DNA of 64,000 nucleotides, taken from positions 310,001 through 374,000 of the forward strand of contig NZ_BNEL01000001.1 in NCBI RefSeq assembly GCF_018327685.1. The letters are read 5' to 3'. This document shows positions 56,341 to 64,000 of the stretch, piece by piece (position 1 is the first letter of the stretch; every line of letters starts with the position of its first letter). This DNA comes from Streptomyces sp. TS71-3 (GTDB lineage: Bacteria; Actinomycetota; Actinomycetes; Streptomycetales; Streptomycetaceae). The notes under the pieces were generated by a model. The model was not told the origin of the DNA. It saw nothing but the letters and a program-made list of their open reading frames with translations, and searched no databases. The translations under genes and the position numbers were made by a program.

Positions 56341-58191
56341 ATGCCCGAGCTGAGGTCCCGCACTGTCACACACGGCCGCAATATGGCGGGCGCCCGCGCC
56401 CTTATGCGTGCCTCCGGTGTAGCGAGCGAGGACATCGGCAAGCCGATCGTCGCGGTCGCCAACTCGTTCACCGAGTTCGTGCCGGGCCACACCCACCTCC
56501 AGCCGGTCGGCCGGATCGTGAGCGAGGCCATCAAGGCGGCGGGCGCGGTGCCGCGCGAGTTCAACACCATCGCCGTCGACGACGGCATCGCCATGGGCCA
56601 CGGCGGCATGCTCTACTCCCTGCCGTCCCGCGACCTGATCGCCGACTCGGTCGAGTACATGGTCGAGGCCCACTGCGCGGACGCCCTGATCTGCATCTCC
56701 AACTGCGACAAGATCACCCCGGGCATGCTGATGGCCGCCCTGCGGCTCAACATCCCCACGATCTTCGTCTCCGGCGGCCCGATGGAGGCCGGCCGCGCCA
56801 CCCTCGTCGACGGCACGGTCCGCAAGCTGGACCTGATCAACGCGATGTCCGACGCCGTGAACGAGTCGGTCTCCGACGCGGACATGCTCCGCATCGAGGA
56901 GAACGCCTGCCCGACCTGCGGCTCCTGCTCCGGCATGTTCACCGCCAACTCGATGAACTGCCTCACCGAGGCCATCGGCCTCGCCCTGCCCGGCAACGGC
57001 TCGGTGCTCGCCACCCACACCGCCCGCCGCGCGCTCTACGAGCGCGCCGCGTCCACCGTCGTCGAGCTGACCCGGCGCTACTACGACGAGGACGACGCGT
57101 CCGTGCTGCCCCGGGCCGTCGCCACGCACGCCGCGTTCGAGAACGCCATGGCGCTCGACATCGCCATGGGCGGCTCCACCAACACGATCCTGCACCTGCT
57201 GGCCGCCGCACAGGAGGCCGGCGTCGCCTACGACCTCACCGACATCGACGCCGTCTCGCGCCGCGTGCCCTGCCTCGCCAAGGTCGCCCCGAACGTCGCC
57301 CCGCAGGGCACGTACTACATGGAGGACGTGCACCGCGCCGGCGGCATCCCCGCCATCCTCGGCGAGCTGTACCGCGGCGGCCTGCTCAACGAGGACGTGC
57401 ACACGGTCCACTCGCCGTCCGTGAAGGCGTGGCTGGAGACCTGGGACGTGCGCGGCGGCTCGCCGTCCGAGGAGGCGGTGGAGCTGTGGCACGCCGCGCC
57501 GGGCTGCAAGCGCTCCGCGGAGGCCTTCTCGCAGTCGGAGCGCTGGGAGAGCCTGGACACCGACGCCGCCGCCGGCTGCATCCGCGACGTCGACCACGCC
57601 TACTCCAAGGACGGCGGCCTGGCCGTCCTCAGGGGGAACCTGGCGCTGGACGGCTGCGTGGTGAAGACCGCCGGCGTCGACGAGTCGATCTGGACGTTCG
57701 AGGGGCCCGCGGTGGTCTGCGAGTCGCAGGAGGAGGCCGTCGAGAAGATCCTCCGCAAGGAGATCACGGAGGGCGACGTCGTCGTCATCCGCTACGAGGG
57801 CCCCAAGGGCGGACCGGGCATGCAGGAGATGCTGTACCCGACCTCGTACCTCAAGGGCCGCGGCCTGGGCAAGGCGTGCGCGCTCATCACCGACGGCCGC
57901 TTCTCCGGCGGCACCTCCGGGCTGTCCATCGGCCACGTCTCCCCGGAGGCGGCGTCCGAGGGCACGATCGCGCTCGTCGAGGACGGCGACCGGATCCGCA
58001 TCGACATCCCCGGGCGGGCGATCGACCTCCTCGTGGACGACGCCACCCTTCAGGCCCGGCGCACCGCGCGCGGCGGCGTCTACGCCCCCGCCGACCGCGA
58101 CCGGCCCGTCTCGACCGCCCTGCGCGCGTACGCCGCGATGGCGACGAGCGCCGACAAGGGCGCCGTGCGCGACGTCTCCAAGCTGGGCTGA
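56341..58191 (+). CDS. ilvD: Dihydroxy-acid dehydratase
   Basis: Iron-sulfur enzyme that dehydrates 2,3-dihydroxy-isovalerate and -methylvalerate in valine, isoleucine and leucine synthesis (and pantothenate supply). 616 residues. Motifs: [37 protein letters not shown] (C122), [24 protein letters not shown] (C190, C193, C196), [30 protein letters not shown] before ATG 56341. A terminator hairpin follows the stop. Confidence 0.98.
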   Translation: MPELRSRTVTHGRNMAGARALMRASGVASEDIGKPIVAVANSFTEFVPGHTHLQPVGRIVSEAIKAAGAVPREFNTIAVDDGIAMGHGGMLYSLPSRDLIADSVEYMVEAHCADALICISNCDKITPGMLMAALRLNIPTIFVSGGPMEAGRATLVDGTVRKLDLINAMSDAVNESVSDADMLRIEENACPTCGSCSGMFTANSMNCLTEAIGLALPGNGSVLATHTARRALYERAASTVVELTRRYYDEDDASVLPRAVATHAAFENAMALDIAMGGSTNTILHLLAAAQEAGVAYDLTDIDAVSRRVPCLAKVAPNVAPQGTYYMEDVHRAGGIPAILGELYRGGLLNEDVHTVHSPSVKAWLETWDVRGGSPSEEAVELWHAAPGCKRSAEAFSQSERWESLDTDAAAGCIRDVDHAYSKDGGLAVLRGNLALDGCVVKTAGVDESIWTFEGPAVVCESQEEAVEKILRKEITEGDVVVIRYEGPKGGPGMQEMLYPTSYLKGRGLGKACALITDGRFSGGTSGLSIGHVSPEAASEGTIALVEDGDRIRIDIPGRAIDLLVDDATLQARRTARGGVYAPADRDRPVSTALRAYAAMATSADKGAVRDVSKLG

Positions 58192-58197
58192 CACCCC

Positions 58198-58220
58198 GGG
58201 GCGCCCCCACCGGGCGCCCC
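58198..58220 (+). terminator. ilvD terminator
   Basis: 9-bp perfect arms GGGGCGCCC (58198-58206) and GGGCGCCCC (58212-58220) with a 5-nt loop, 6 bases after the stop, followed by ACTGACACCCCCTC. Confidence 0.75.
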
Positions 58221-58407
58221 ACTGACACCCCCTCAACTCTTCACGCCCCTCGCGGTGCAACTGTCACGCCGCGGGGGGCGTCTTTACGTATGGCTTTATT
58301 TGTGGCGAACAAGCCACCGAACAGGTCCAATGGGGAGCTACGGCACACCGGCGCCCATCAGGACGCCGTACACGCCCCGACGGGGCGCCGTTGATGGGGG
58401 AGGACCC

Positions 58408-58770
58408 ATGGCTGAGAGCACTGTGACGCCCGAGACACCCGAGACCCTTGAGTCGCTGGAGCCGCTTGAGGACAGAACGCAGGAGGCCGAGCCGTCGGAG
58501 GCCACCGAGGCCGTGGCGCTCGCCTCGGCGACCACCGGCTACCCGGTGGTCGCGCAGGTGAACGTCCGCTCGGGCCCCGGCACGTCCTACCGCAAGGTGG
58601 GCACCGTCTCGGCTGGAAGCCTGGTCGCGATCAGCTGCCAGACGCCGGGTCAGAACATCGTGGGCCCGCTCGGCACCTCGAACATCTGGGACCGCATAGG
58701 CAGCGGGCGCTACGTGTCCGACACGTATGTCCGCACCGGAAGCGACGGGTTCGTGGCGCCCCGCTGCTGA
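58408..58770 (+). CDS. SH3b-domain protein
   Basis: 120 residues. An acidic N-terminal half (MAESTVTPETPETLESLEPLEDRTQEAEPSE) and a bacterial SH3-like C-terminal domain (YPVVAQVNVRSGPGTSYRKVGTVSAGSLVAISCQTPGQ...WDRIGSGRYVSDTYVRTGS). Such domains bind cell wall or peptides, yet no signal peptide is visible. RBS GGGGGAGGA directly before ATG 58408. Precedes, convergently, the kinase gene. Confidence 0.82.
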   Translation: MAESTVTPETPETLESLEPLEDRTQEAEPSEATEAVALASATTGYPVVAQVNVRSGPGTSYRKVGTVSAGSLVAISCQTPGQNIVGPLGTSNIWDRIGSGRYVSDTYVRTGSDGFVAPRC

Positions 58771-58790
58771 GGCGGAACGCTGAGGAGCCT

Positions 58791-58853
58791 GAGGTTCCCG
58801 AGGTTCCCGAGGAGTCCGACAAGCCCGAGGAGCCCGAGGAGCCCGAGGAGCAC
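58791..58853. repeat. 9-bp imperfect tandem repeat downstream of the SH3 gene
   Basis: Seven units (GAGGTTCCC twice, then GAGGAG(T/C)CC-like units) between the convergent SH3 and kinase genes. Consistent with slippage. No gene reads through it in a sensible way. Confidence 0.8.
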
Positions 58854-58984
58854 GGAGTTGGACCGGCGGCGGGTGGCGCGGCGCGCCCCCGTCGCCGGCG
58901 CTTGTGGCGTGAGCCCCAGCGCGTGAGCGCGGGTGTCGGGCCGGGCGAGGCGTTCCACTCCCGGCCTCGGCAACGCCGAAGCCC

Positions 58985-61630
58985 CTACGGCGCCTCCGGC
59001 GGTCGCGCCGTGGCGAAGCCGAAGACGGTGTTGTCGCCCGCCGTGACGACCATGACGCCGCCGGCCACCGCCACCCGCGGCGAGGCGGCCAACTCCGAGT
59101 TGACGGTGTCGGAGCGCGGCACGGTGGTCCACAACCGCCGCCCGTCGCGCGCGTGGAGCGCCTGCACCCTTCCGGTGGGCGAGCTGAAGTACAGCACGCC
59201 GTGTGCCAGCACCGGCCCCGAGGCGGACTCCAGGCTCGTCTGCGCCGCCCACTTCTGGCGTCCCGTCACCGGATCGATCGCCCTGACGAGCCCCGCGGCG
59301 CCCGTGAGGTAGAGCGTCCCGCCGGCCATTCCCGGGGTCACGCCCGCGGCGCCTTGCAGGGGGGCCTCGGCGACCTTGCCGGTGTCCGGGTCGACCCGGA
59401 GCACGTCGGTGTAGCCGGTGACGCCGCCGTTCGCCATGTGCCTGCGCAGTAGCACCAGCGAACCGTCGGCCTCGCCCGCCGGCCACACGGGTCCGTCGAC
59501 GGCGACCGGGTCGCCCAGCGCGCCGGTGGCGGGGTCGACCGTACGGAAGGCGGGGTGCTTGACCTCGACCCCCGCGACCTCGGCGCGCGGTGCGCACATC
59601 GCGTAGAGGCGTGTTCCGGCGGTCAGCGGGATGCACTGCTGGCCGGCGGGGAACGGCGTTGCCCAGCTCCGCCCGCCGGACCGTGCCTCGCGTGCCTCGA
59701 TCCGGGTGGACGCGTTGTCGGCGTAGACGACCCGGGAGCCGGACACCACAGCGTCCTGTTGGTGGCCAGTGAACGTCGCCGAGTTCGACGCGGGGCGCAC
59801 CGACCACGTCTCCTCGCCGTCGGCCGCGGAGAGCCCGACGATCTCTTCCTGGCCGCCGGACGTGATGCGGTACCCGATCATCGTGTCGTCGGCGAAGCCC
59901 GCCATGTACACGCCCTGAGCGGGTACGCCCGGGCTGGGCCGCTTCCACACCTGGCTGCCGTCGGACGTCCTGAGCCGGACGCCGAGCACCCCGCCCCCGC
60001 CGCAGTAGACCGAGTCGCCGTGCGCGACGCAGCGCAGCTCGTCCGAGATCCCCTGGCCGCCGGCGACCGTCTCGTGCCAGGGCTTGAAGCCCGCGGGCGG
60101 CTGCACCTGGGCCACGGTGACGGAGCCGCGCCCCTTCCCGTCCGCCATGCCGCCCCGGGGCCGGTCGGCGCCGCCGCCGCTCAGCAGGGCCACTCCGGTG
60201 CTGATCGCGGCCACCGCGGCGGCGACGGCGACCACCGTCCGCCAGCGGCTGCGCAGGCCGCGCGCCGAGAACGGGCCGGGGGCCGCGGAGTGCCCCGCGG
60301 CAGCGCCCGCCGGGGTCGCGGTGGTCGCGGGGCCCTGCGGGGCGGGCACGGTGCCGGGGCGGGAGCCGGGCGCGGGCCGCCGGGCGCCGCCGGGTGCGGG
60401 ACCGGGCTCCCCGGCCGGGGACAGGCGCCGGGGCGGGAGGTGGACGGGAGCGGGGGCACCCCGGCGCGGGTGGGTGTCGTGGGTCGCCGGCTCAGCGGCG
60501 GGTGACCGCATGACCGTGTCGTCACCGGAGAACGCCACGCGCTCGTCAAGGGACGCTCCTCGACCGTCGAAGGGCGCGCCTCCGTCGAAGGGCGCACCTC
60601 TCTCGTCGGCGAGGAACTCGACACCGTGGTCGGCCGCGAGGGACTCGGCGAACCGCTGGGCGACCGTCGGCATGCCCTCGGTGTCGTCCCCGCGGTCCCC
60701 GCCGTCCCCGCGCCCGGCGCGCGCCCTGCGCAACCGCTCCCGGGTCTGCGGGGAGAGCAGCCGGGTGTCGGGGTCGGCGTCACGTGCCGCCGCGGCGGCC
60801 GCGGCGGCGGGCGAGACGGTCAGCTCCTCGGGCAGGGCCCGCAGCTGCGTCAGCAACTCGTCCGCGTTCGGCCGCCTGGCGGGGTCCTTGGCCAGACAGG
60901 CCTCGACGGCCGCACGCAGCGGCGCGGGCACCTGGGCCAGCACCGGCGCCTCGTGGACGACCTGGTAGGCCGTCATATAGGGGCTGTCGGAGTCGAAGGG
61001 CCCCTGGCCGGTCGCCGCGTAGACGAGCAGGGTGGCCAGGGAGAACACGTCCGACTCGGGCCCCACCTCGCGCGGCGCCTGCAACTGCTCCGGCGACATG
61101 AACGGCGGCGTCCCGATGACCCGGCCGGTCATGGTGAGCGTCTGGTGGTCGGTGGCGCGCGAGATCCCGAAGTCGATCACGCGGGGGCCCTCGGGGGAGA
61201 GCACGACGTTCGACGGCTTGAGGTCGCGGTGCACCACGCCCGCGCGGTGGATGTCGCGCAGCGCCTCCACCAGCCCGATGGCGAGCGTGCGCAGCGCCGC
61301 GCCGCCGAGCGCGCCGTCCTCCGTGATCCGCTGGGCGAGCGTCGGTCCCTGGATGTAGGTGGTGGCCATCCACGGATGGGGGCCGTCCGGATCGGCGTCC
61401 ACGACGGCCGCCGTGAAGGCGCCGCTGACCCGCCGGGCCGCGGCGACCTCCTGCCGGAACCGGATCCGGAACTCGTCGTCGTCCAGGTACTGCTGGTGGA
61501 TCAGCTTGATCGCGACGGGCCGGCCGGACGGCGTGTGCGCCAGGAAGACCGTTCCCATGCCGCCGGAACCGAGACGTTCCCGGATCGCGTATCCGCCGAT
61601 CGTCTCGGGATCTCCCGCACGGAGCTGCAC
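58985..61630 (-). CDS. Ser/Thr protein kinase with extracytoplasmic PQQ-type beta-propeller
   Basis: 881 residues. Kinase domain 14-275: G-loop LGSGGMGTVF (20-29), Lys42 (VAIK), HRDLKPSN with catalytic Asp136, DFGIS, GTPPFMSPEQ. A disordered Ala/Pro/Asp-rich juxtamembrane part follows, then one TM helix (about 462-484, RTVVAVAAAVAAISTGVALL). The outer C-terminal domain (500-881) has PQQ/pyrrolo-quinoline-type repeats (VLGVRLRTSDGSQVWKRPS, VGLSAADGEETWSVRP, LVRAIDPVTGRQKWAAQTS, VQALHARDGRRLWTTVP) that could bind ligand. GTG 61630 is used with GGGGGAGG about 10 bases upstream. Signal and substrate unknown. Confidence 0.93.
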   Translation of the reverse strand: MQLRAGDPETIGGYAIRERLGSGGMGTVFLAHTPSGRPVAIKLIHQQYLDDDEFRIRFRQEVAAARRVSGAFTAAVVDADPDGPHPWMATTYIQGPTLAQRITEDGALGGAALRTLAIGLVEALRDIHRAGVVHRDLKPSNVVLSPEGPRVIDFGISRATDHQTLTMTGRVIGTPPFMSPEQLQAPREVGPESDVFSLATLLVYAATGQGPFDSDSPYMTAYQVVHEAPVLAQVPAPLRAAVEACLAKDPARRPNADELLTQLRALPEELTVSPAAAAAAAARDADPDTRLLSPQTRERLRRARAGRGDGGDRGDDTEGMPTVAQRFAESLAADHGVEFLADERGAPFDGGAPFDGRGASLDERVAFSGDDTVMRSPAAEPATHDTHPRRGAPAPVHLPPRRLSPAGEPGPAPGGARRPAPGSRPGTVPAPQGPATTATPAGAAAGHSAAPGPFSARGLRSRWRTVVAVAAAVAAISTGVALLSGGGADRPRGGMADGKGRGSVTVAQVQPPAGFKPWHETVAGGQGISDELRCVAHGDSVYCGGGGVLGVRLRTSDGSQVWKRPSPGVPAQGVYMAGFADDTMIGYRITSGGQEEIVGLSAADGEETWSVRPASNSATFTGHQQDAVVSGSRVVYADNASTRIEAREARSGGRSWATPFPAGQQCIPLTAGTRLYAMCAPRAEVAGVEVKHPAFRTVDPATGALGDPVAVDGPVWPAGEADGSLVLLRRHMANGGVTGYTDVLRVDPDTGKVAEAPLQGAAGVTPGMAGGTLYLTGAAGLVRAIDPVTGRQKWAAQTSLESASGPVLAHGVLYFSSPTGRVQALHARDGRRLWTTVPRSDTVNSELAASPRVAVAGGVMVVTAGDNTVFGFATARPPEAP

Positions 61631-62013
61631 TCTGGTCGACCTCCCCCGACATTCCGCCCCTCGTGCCCCTGAACAAACTAGCGGTTCGACCGCCAGTTCC
61701 CACGCCACCGCACCGCACGCCACGCCCCGGCGCTCAAGACATACCGGCACCCTGGCACGCTCCGTACGCCGACGAGGACGCACCGTCAGAAATGAAGAGC
61801 GGCCCTCACGAGCGGTACGGCGCACGACGCACTCAGCCACAGCGGGACGGGCCCGACACGGTTCCACGAGCCCGAGGGGTCCCACCGTCGCCGAGACGGA
61901 TACTCGACAGGTGAGCAACCAACCCGCCCCCGGCCACTCCCACACCTCCGCGCCACCCCACACCCCCCCCAGCCGCCCCGCACCCCAGCCCACGGCACAC
62001 TCCCGGCACTTCC
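61631..62013. other. Kinase upstream region (383 bp), no gene seen
   Basis: Contains the kinase promoter on the minus strand, possibly around AACAAACTAGCGG (about 61672-61684; TAGTTT on the minus strand is -10-like). Low-complexity Pro-coding sequence precedes the 62014 gene. No supported ORF. Confidence 0.4.
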
Positions 62014-62553
62014 GTGACTCCCGGCACCCCCGACGCTCCTGACACCCCCGCACCCCAGCCCCTCCGGTTCTTCGGCACCACCTGGCTCACTCGCGACCGC
62101 ACCTACGCGATCCGGCGCACAGCCGTCGCGGCAACCGCCCTCCTCGCTGCCGCCGCCGGCGCCCTGGTCCTCGTCCTCGCCTGCCAGGGACTGGCCGCCG
62201 CGGAAGGCGGCCTGGTGAACGTCCTGCTGGTGGCGGTGACAGCCGTCTGCAGCGCGACCGCATTTCGCCGCACCTGGTCCGGTTTCGCCGTAGGCCCGGA
62301 CACCTCCGCCCAAGGCCCGCGGCAAGGCCCGCAGCAGGATCCGCAGCAGAGTGCGCCGCAAGGCTCGCAGCGCGGCTTCATGGCCATAGGGTTCCTCGGC
62401 GTCCTGCTCGCGTACGCCGTCCGCTGCGCCGTCGAGGCCCCGGGCGAACGCCTGCACCGCGCGGAGTACGAGCGCGCCCGCGCGGAGCACGCCCGCCGCA
62501 CGGCCCGCCGTACCGGCAACCCGGCCACCCGCACGAAGAAGAGGAAGAAGTAG
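62014..62553 (+). CDS. Small membrane protein of unknown function
   Basis: 179 residues with three likely membrane helices (VAATALLAAAAGALVLVLAC, GLVNVLLVAVTAVCSATAF, GFMAIGFLGVLLAYAVRCAV), a Gln-rich loop (QGPRQGPQQDPQQSAPQGSQ) and a basic C-terminus (RRTARRTGNPATRTKKRKK). GTG 62014 chosen from the conserved-looking start. Six bases before the methyltransferase gene, so probably co-transcribed. No family recognised. Confidence 0.7.
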   Translation: MTPGTPDAPDTPAPQPLRFFGTTWLTRDRTYAIRRTAVAATALLAAAAGALVLVLACQGLAAAEGGLVNVLLVAVTAVCSATAFRRTWSGFAVGPDTSAQGPRQGPQQDPQQSAPQGSQRGFMAIGFLGVLLAYAVRCAVEAPGERLHRAEYERARAEHARRTARRTGNPATRTKKRKK

Positions 62554-62559
62554 CGCAGC

Positions 62560-63369
62560 ATGACCGGTTCGTCCCGTGCCGCCCGTGCCGCCCGTGCCGC
62601 CCGCGAGGCCAGTGCCGTCCACGCCGCCCGCGCGCAGTCCTTCAACGCGGTCGCCGCCCAGTACGCCGGCTACCGGCCCTCCTACCCGCCGGCCCTCCTC
62701 GACGCGATCGAGGAACAGGCGGGCCGGCCGCTCGCCGGAGCCCGGGTGGTCGACGTCGGCGCGGGCACCGGGATCTCCACGGCCCTGCTCGCCGCCCGCG
62801 GCGCCCGGGTGATCGCCGTGGAACCGGGCGCGGGCATGGCCGCCGAGTTGCACCGGGCGCTGCCCGGCGTACCGCTGGTACGCGGCGACGGCAACGCCCT
62901 TCCGCTGGCCGGCGCCTCGGCCGACCTCGTCACGTACGCCCAGTCCTGGCACTGGACCGACCCCGCGCGCTCCCTACCGGAGGCCATGCGCGTGCTGCGC
63001 CCCGGTGGCACCCTCGCCCTCTGGTGGAACGTTCCGGACCACGCCATCGCATGGCAGGCCGACCAGCGCGCGAGGATCGAGGAGCGGTTCGGATCGGGAA
63101 CGGGCGCCCACGGCACCGCGGGAAGGGTGCGCGACTCCGGCGCGGACCTGGACTTCGCCCACCGCCAGGTGCGCTGGAGCCGCCGGCTGCCGCTCGACGA
63201 CCACCTCGCCGGCCTCGGCAGCCACTCGATCTTCCTGGTGCACGACCGGGCGGCCGTGGACGACTTCTTCGCAGGCGAACGTGAGCGCCTGAACGAGCTG
63301 TTCCCCGCCGGAACGGTCGAGGAGACGTACGTCGTCGACCTCCTCACGGCGTCCCGCCCGCCAAGCTGA
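62560..63369 (+). CDS. Class I SAM-dependent methyltransferase
   Basis: 269 residues. SFNAVAAQYAGYRPSYPPALL start, motif I VVDVGAGTGISTALLAARG, VEPGAGMAAEL, DGNALPLAGASADLVTYAQSWHWTDPARSLPEAMRVLRPGGTLALWW. This is the UbiE/Methyltransf_11 pattern with the SWHW signature of trans-aconitate-methyltransferase-like proteins. An Ala/Arg-rich N-tail (SSRAARAARAAREASAVHAARA) is repeat-like. Substrate unknown. Confidence 0.9.
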   Translation: MTGSSRAARAARAAREASAVHAARAQSFNAVAAQYAGYRPSYPPALLDAIEEQAGRPLAGARVVDVGAGTGISTALLAARGARVIAVEPGAGMAAELHRALPGVPLVRGDGNALPLAGASADLVTYAQSWHWTDPARSLPEAMRVLRPGGTLALWWNVPDHAIAWQADQRARIEERFGSGTGAHGTAGRVRDSGADLDFAHRQVRWSRRLPLDDHLAGLGSHSIFLVHDRAAVDDFFAGERERLNELFPAGTVEETYVVDLLTASRPPS

Positions 63370-63370
63370 C

Positions 63371-63453
63371 CCCGGAGCCCGCAAGCCCGGAGCCCGCAAG
63401 CCCGGAGCCCGCAAGCCCGGAGCCCGCAAGCCCGCAAGCCCGGAGCCCGCAAG
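63371..63453. repeat. 15-bp tandem repeat CCCGGAGCCCGCAAG
   Basis: Four perfect tandem units (63371-63430), a partial CCCGCAAG, and a fifth full unit (63439-63453) then decay. It starts just after the methyltransferase stop. The rest of the 313-bp gap to 63682 has no gene. Confidence 0.93.
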
Positions 63454-63673
63454 CCCGGAGCCGCAGCCCGCGCGCGCAGCCGCCTCCCCAAGCAGCTCGC
63501 GCGCCACGCACCTCCGCCCCAAGCCCAGCCCTGCCGCGGACTCCCGCCCGGCAGGGCTCCTTCGCGTGCCCCGCCGCCGGCCGGTAAGCCCAGCGCCCCC
63601 GCCCCGCACGTCTCGGCCCTCCCTCCTCCGCACGCCCCGAAGCTTCTTGACGCCACGCCGCCCCGTCGCCATT

Positions 63674-63691
63674 ATTCATCGCATGATGAAT
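63674..63691. promoter_or_regulatory. Inverted repeat over the ABC transporter start codon
   Basis: ATTCATC-GCAT-GATGAAT: 7-bp perfect arms around the ATG pair at 63683, in an AT-rich pocket (TTATTCATCGCATGATGAAT). Typical of a repressor site over a leaderless transcript start. Inference from symmetry. Confidence 0.55.
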
Positions 63692-64000
63692 TACTCGCCG
63701 GCCTCCGCACCTCGGGGCTCCGCACCCCCGGACTCCACACCGCCGGGCTCGACACCGCCGGGTTCCACCGCGCCCCCGAGCGCCGCAGGTTCCACGGACG
63801 CCCGCGTCACGTCCCCGGCCGTGCGCGGAGCGGGCCTCAGCGTCGTGCGCGGGGGCCGCACCGTCCTGCGGGGCCTCGACTTCGCCGTGCCGCGCGGCCG
63901 GATCACGGGGCTGCTCGGCCCCTCGGGGTGCGGCAAATCGACGCTGATGCGGGCGATCGTGGGCACGCAGGGCCGCGTCACCGGCACCCTCGACGTGCTC
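63683..64000 (+). CDS. ABC transporter ATP-binding protein, N-terminal part (runs off window)
   Basis: 106 codons present. A Pro/Ser/Gly-rich N-tail of about 45 residues precedes the ABC domain: VRGAGLSVVRGGRTVLRGLDFAVPRGRITGLLGPSGCGKSTLMRAIVGTQG, with Walker A GPSGCGKST and the A-loop region RTVLRG. Likely a drug- or metabolite-exporter ATPase with a permease downstream outside the window. ATG 63683 is directly followed by a second ATG; no Shine-Dalgarno sequence. An inverted repeat over the start suggests repressor control. Confidence 0.9.
   Translation, partial: MMNYSPASAPRGSAPPDSTPPGSTPPGSTAPPSAAGSTDARVTSPAVRGAGLSVVRGGRTVLRGLDFAVPRGRITGLLGPSGCGKSTLMRAIVGTQGRVTGTLDVL

Noticed and set aside
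43696..63453. CRISPR arrays suggested by repeats at 43.7, 51.7 and 63.4 kb
   Set aside because: The repeats are directly tandem or share related spacers, without unique 30-40 base spacers, and no cas genes are nearby.

Overview
This window reads as a chromosomal core segment of a Streptomyces species. The GC content is very high with near-saturated third-position G/C. GTG starts are common. The gene order (ftsH-fol cluster, nuoD2, panC-nadB-nadC-coaX, lsr2-clpC, sigE-cseABC, disA-radA, ilvD) is, from memory, that of the Streptomyces coelicolor SCO33xx-34xx region. I see no prophage, transposase, rRNA, tRNA, CRISPR array or antibiotic cluster. Species cannot be named from sequence alone.

Layout. 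1-7 kb: end of hpt, ftsH, folE (+), then the convergent folate operon folP / NTF2-like / folB / folK / DUF3180 (-). 7.5-13.8 kb: a membrane-anchored coiled-coil protein, two coupled bacterial PH-domain membrane proteins, a solitary second NuoD, and facing it a MidA/NDUFAF7-type methyltransferase. 13.9-17.4 kb: a NarL-type two-component system and a threonine-aldolase-type PLP enzyme. 17.6-23.5 kb: a tightly coupled cofactor operon (Rossmann/DUF2520 protein, panC, nadB, nadC, coaX) serving NAD and CoA synthesis. 23.9-26.9 kb: two small uncharacterised proteins, a BlaI-like regulator, a short ArgA-type acetyltransferase and lsr2. 27.4-30.3 kb: clpC behind a sequence matching the remembered ClgR box. 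30.3-33.4 kb: a solitary NACHT-LRR (bacterial NLR-like) ATPase.

34-38 kb: a secreted M23 peptidase, a TetR / DHA2 efflux divergent pair with a long inverted repeat between them, and a VOC protein. 38.3-43.4 kb: the cell-envelope stress operon sigE-cseA-cseB-cseC and mutY. 43.6-46.3 kb: decayed-looking sequence (PAP2-like remnant with tandem repeats, possible SseB-like remnant), a membrane-anchored secreted protein and a methyltransferase. 46.7-51.6 kb: disA, radA, a small ORF upstream of radA, and a large sigma-like / zinc-finger / TM / BACON fusion. 52-58.8 kb: Cys-rich protein, Ppx/GppA phosphatase, TIM-barrel isomerase coupled to a TetR, ilvD, SH3 protein. 59-64 kb: Ser/Thr kinase with PQQ-type sensor, membrane protein, methyltransferase and the start of an ABC transporter ATPase.

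Between genes lies an unusually dense family of palindromic repeats built on GGGCGCGGGGAACTGCGCGA. I count about 18 copies, all intergenic, often in inverted pairs. The points most worth following up are the NACHT-LRR protein, the nuoD2 / MidA pairing, the repeat family, the sigma-like/BACON fusion and several operator-like palindromes. Residue positions were counted by hand. Family statements come from memory without database searches.
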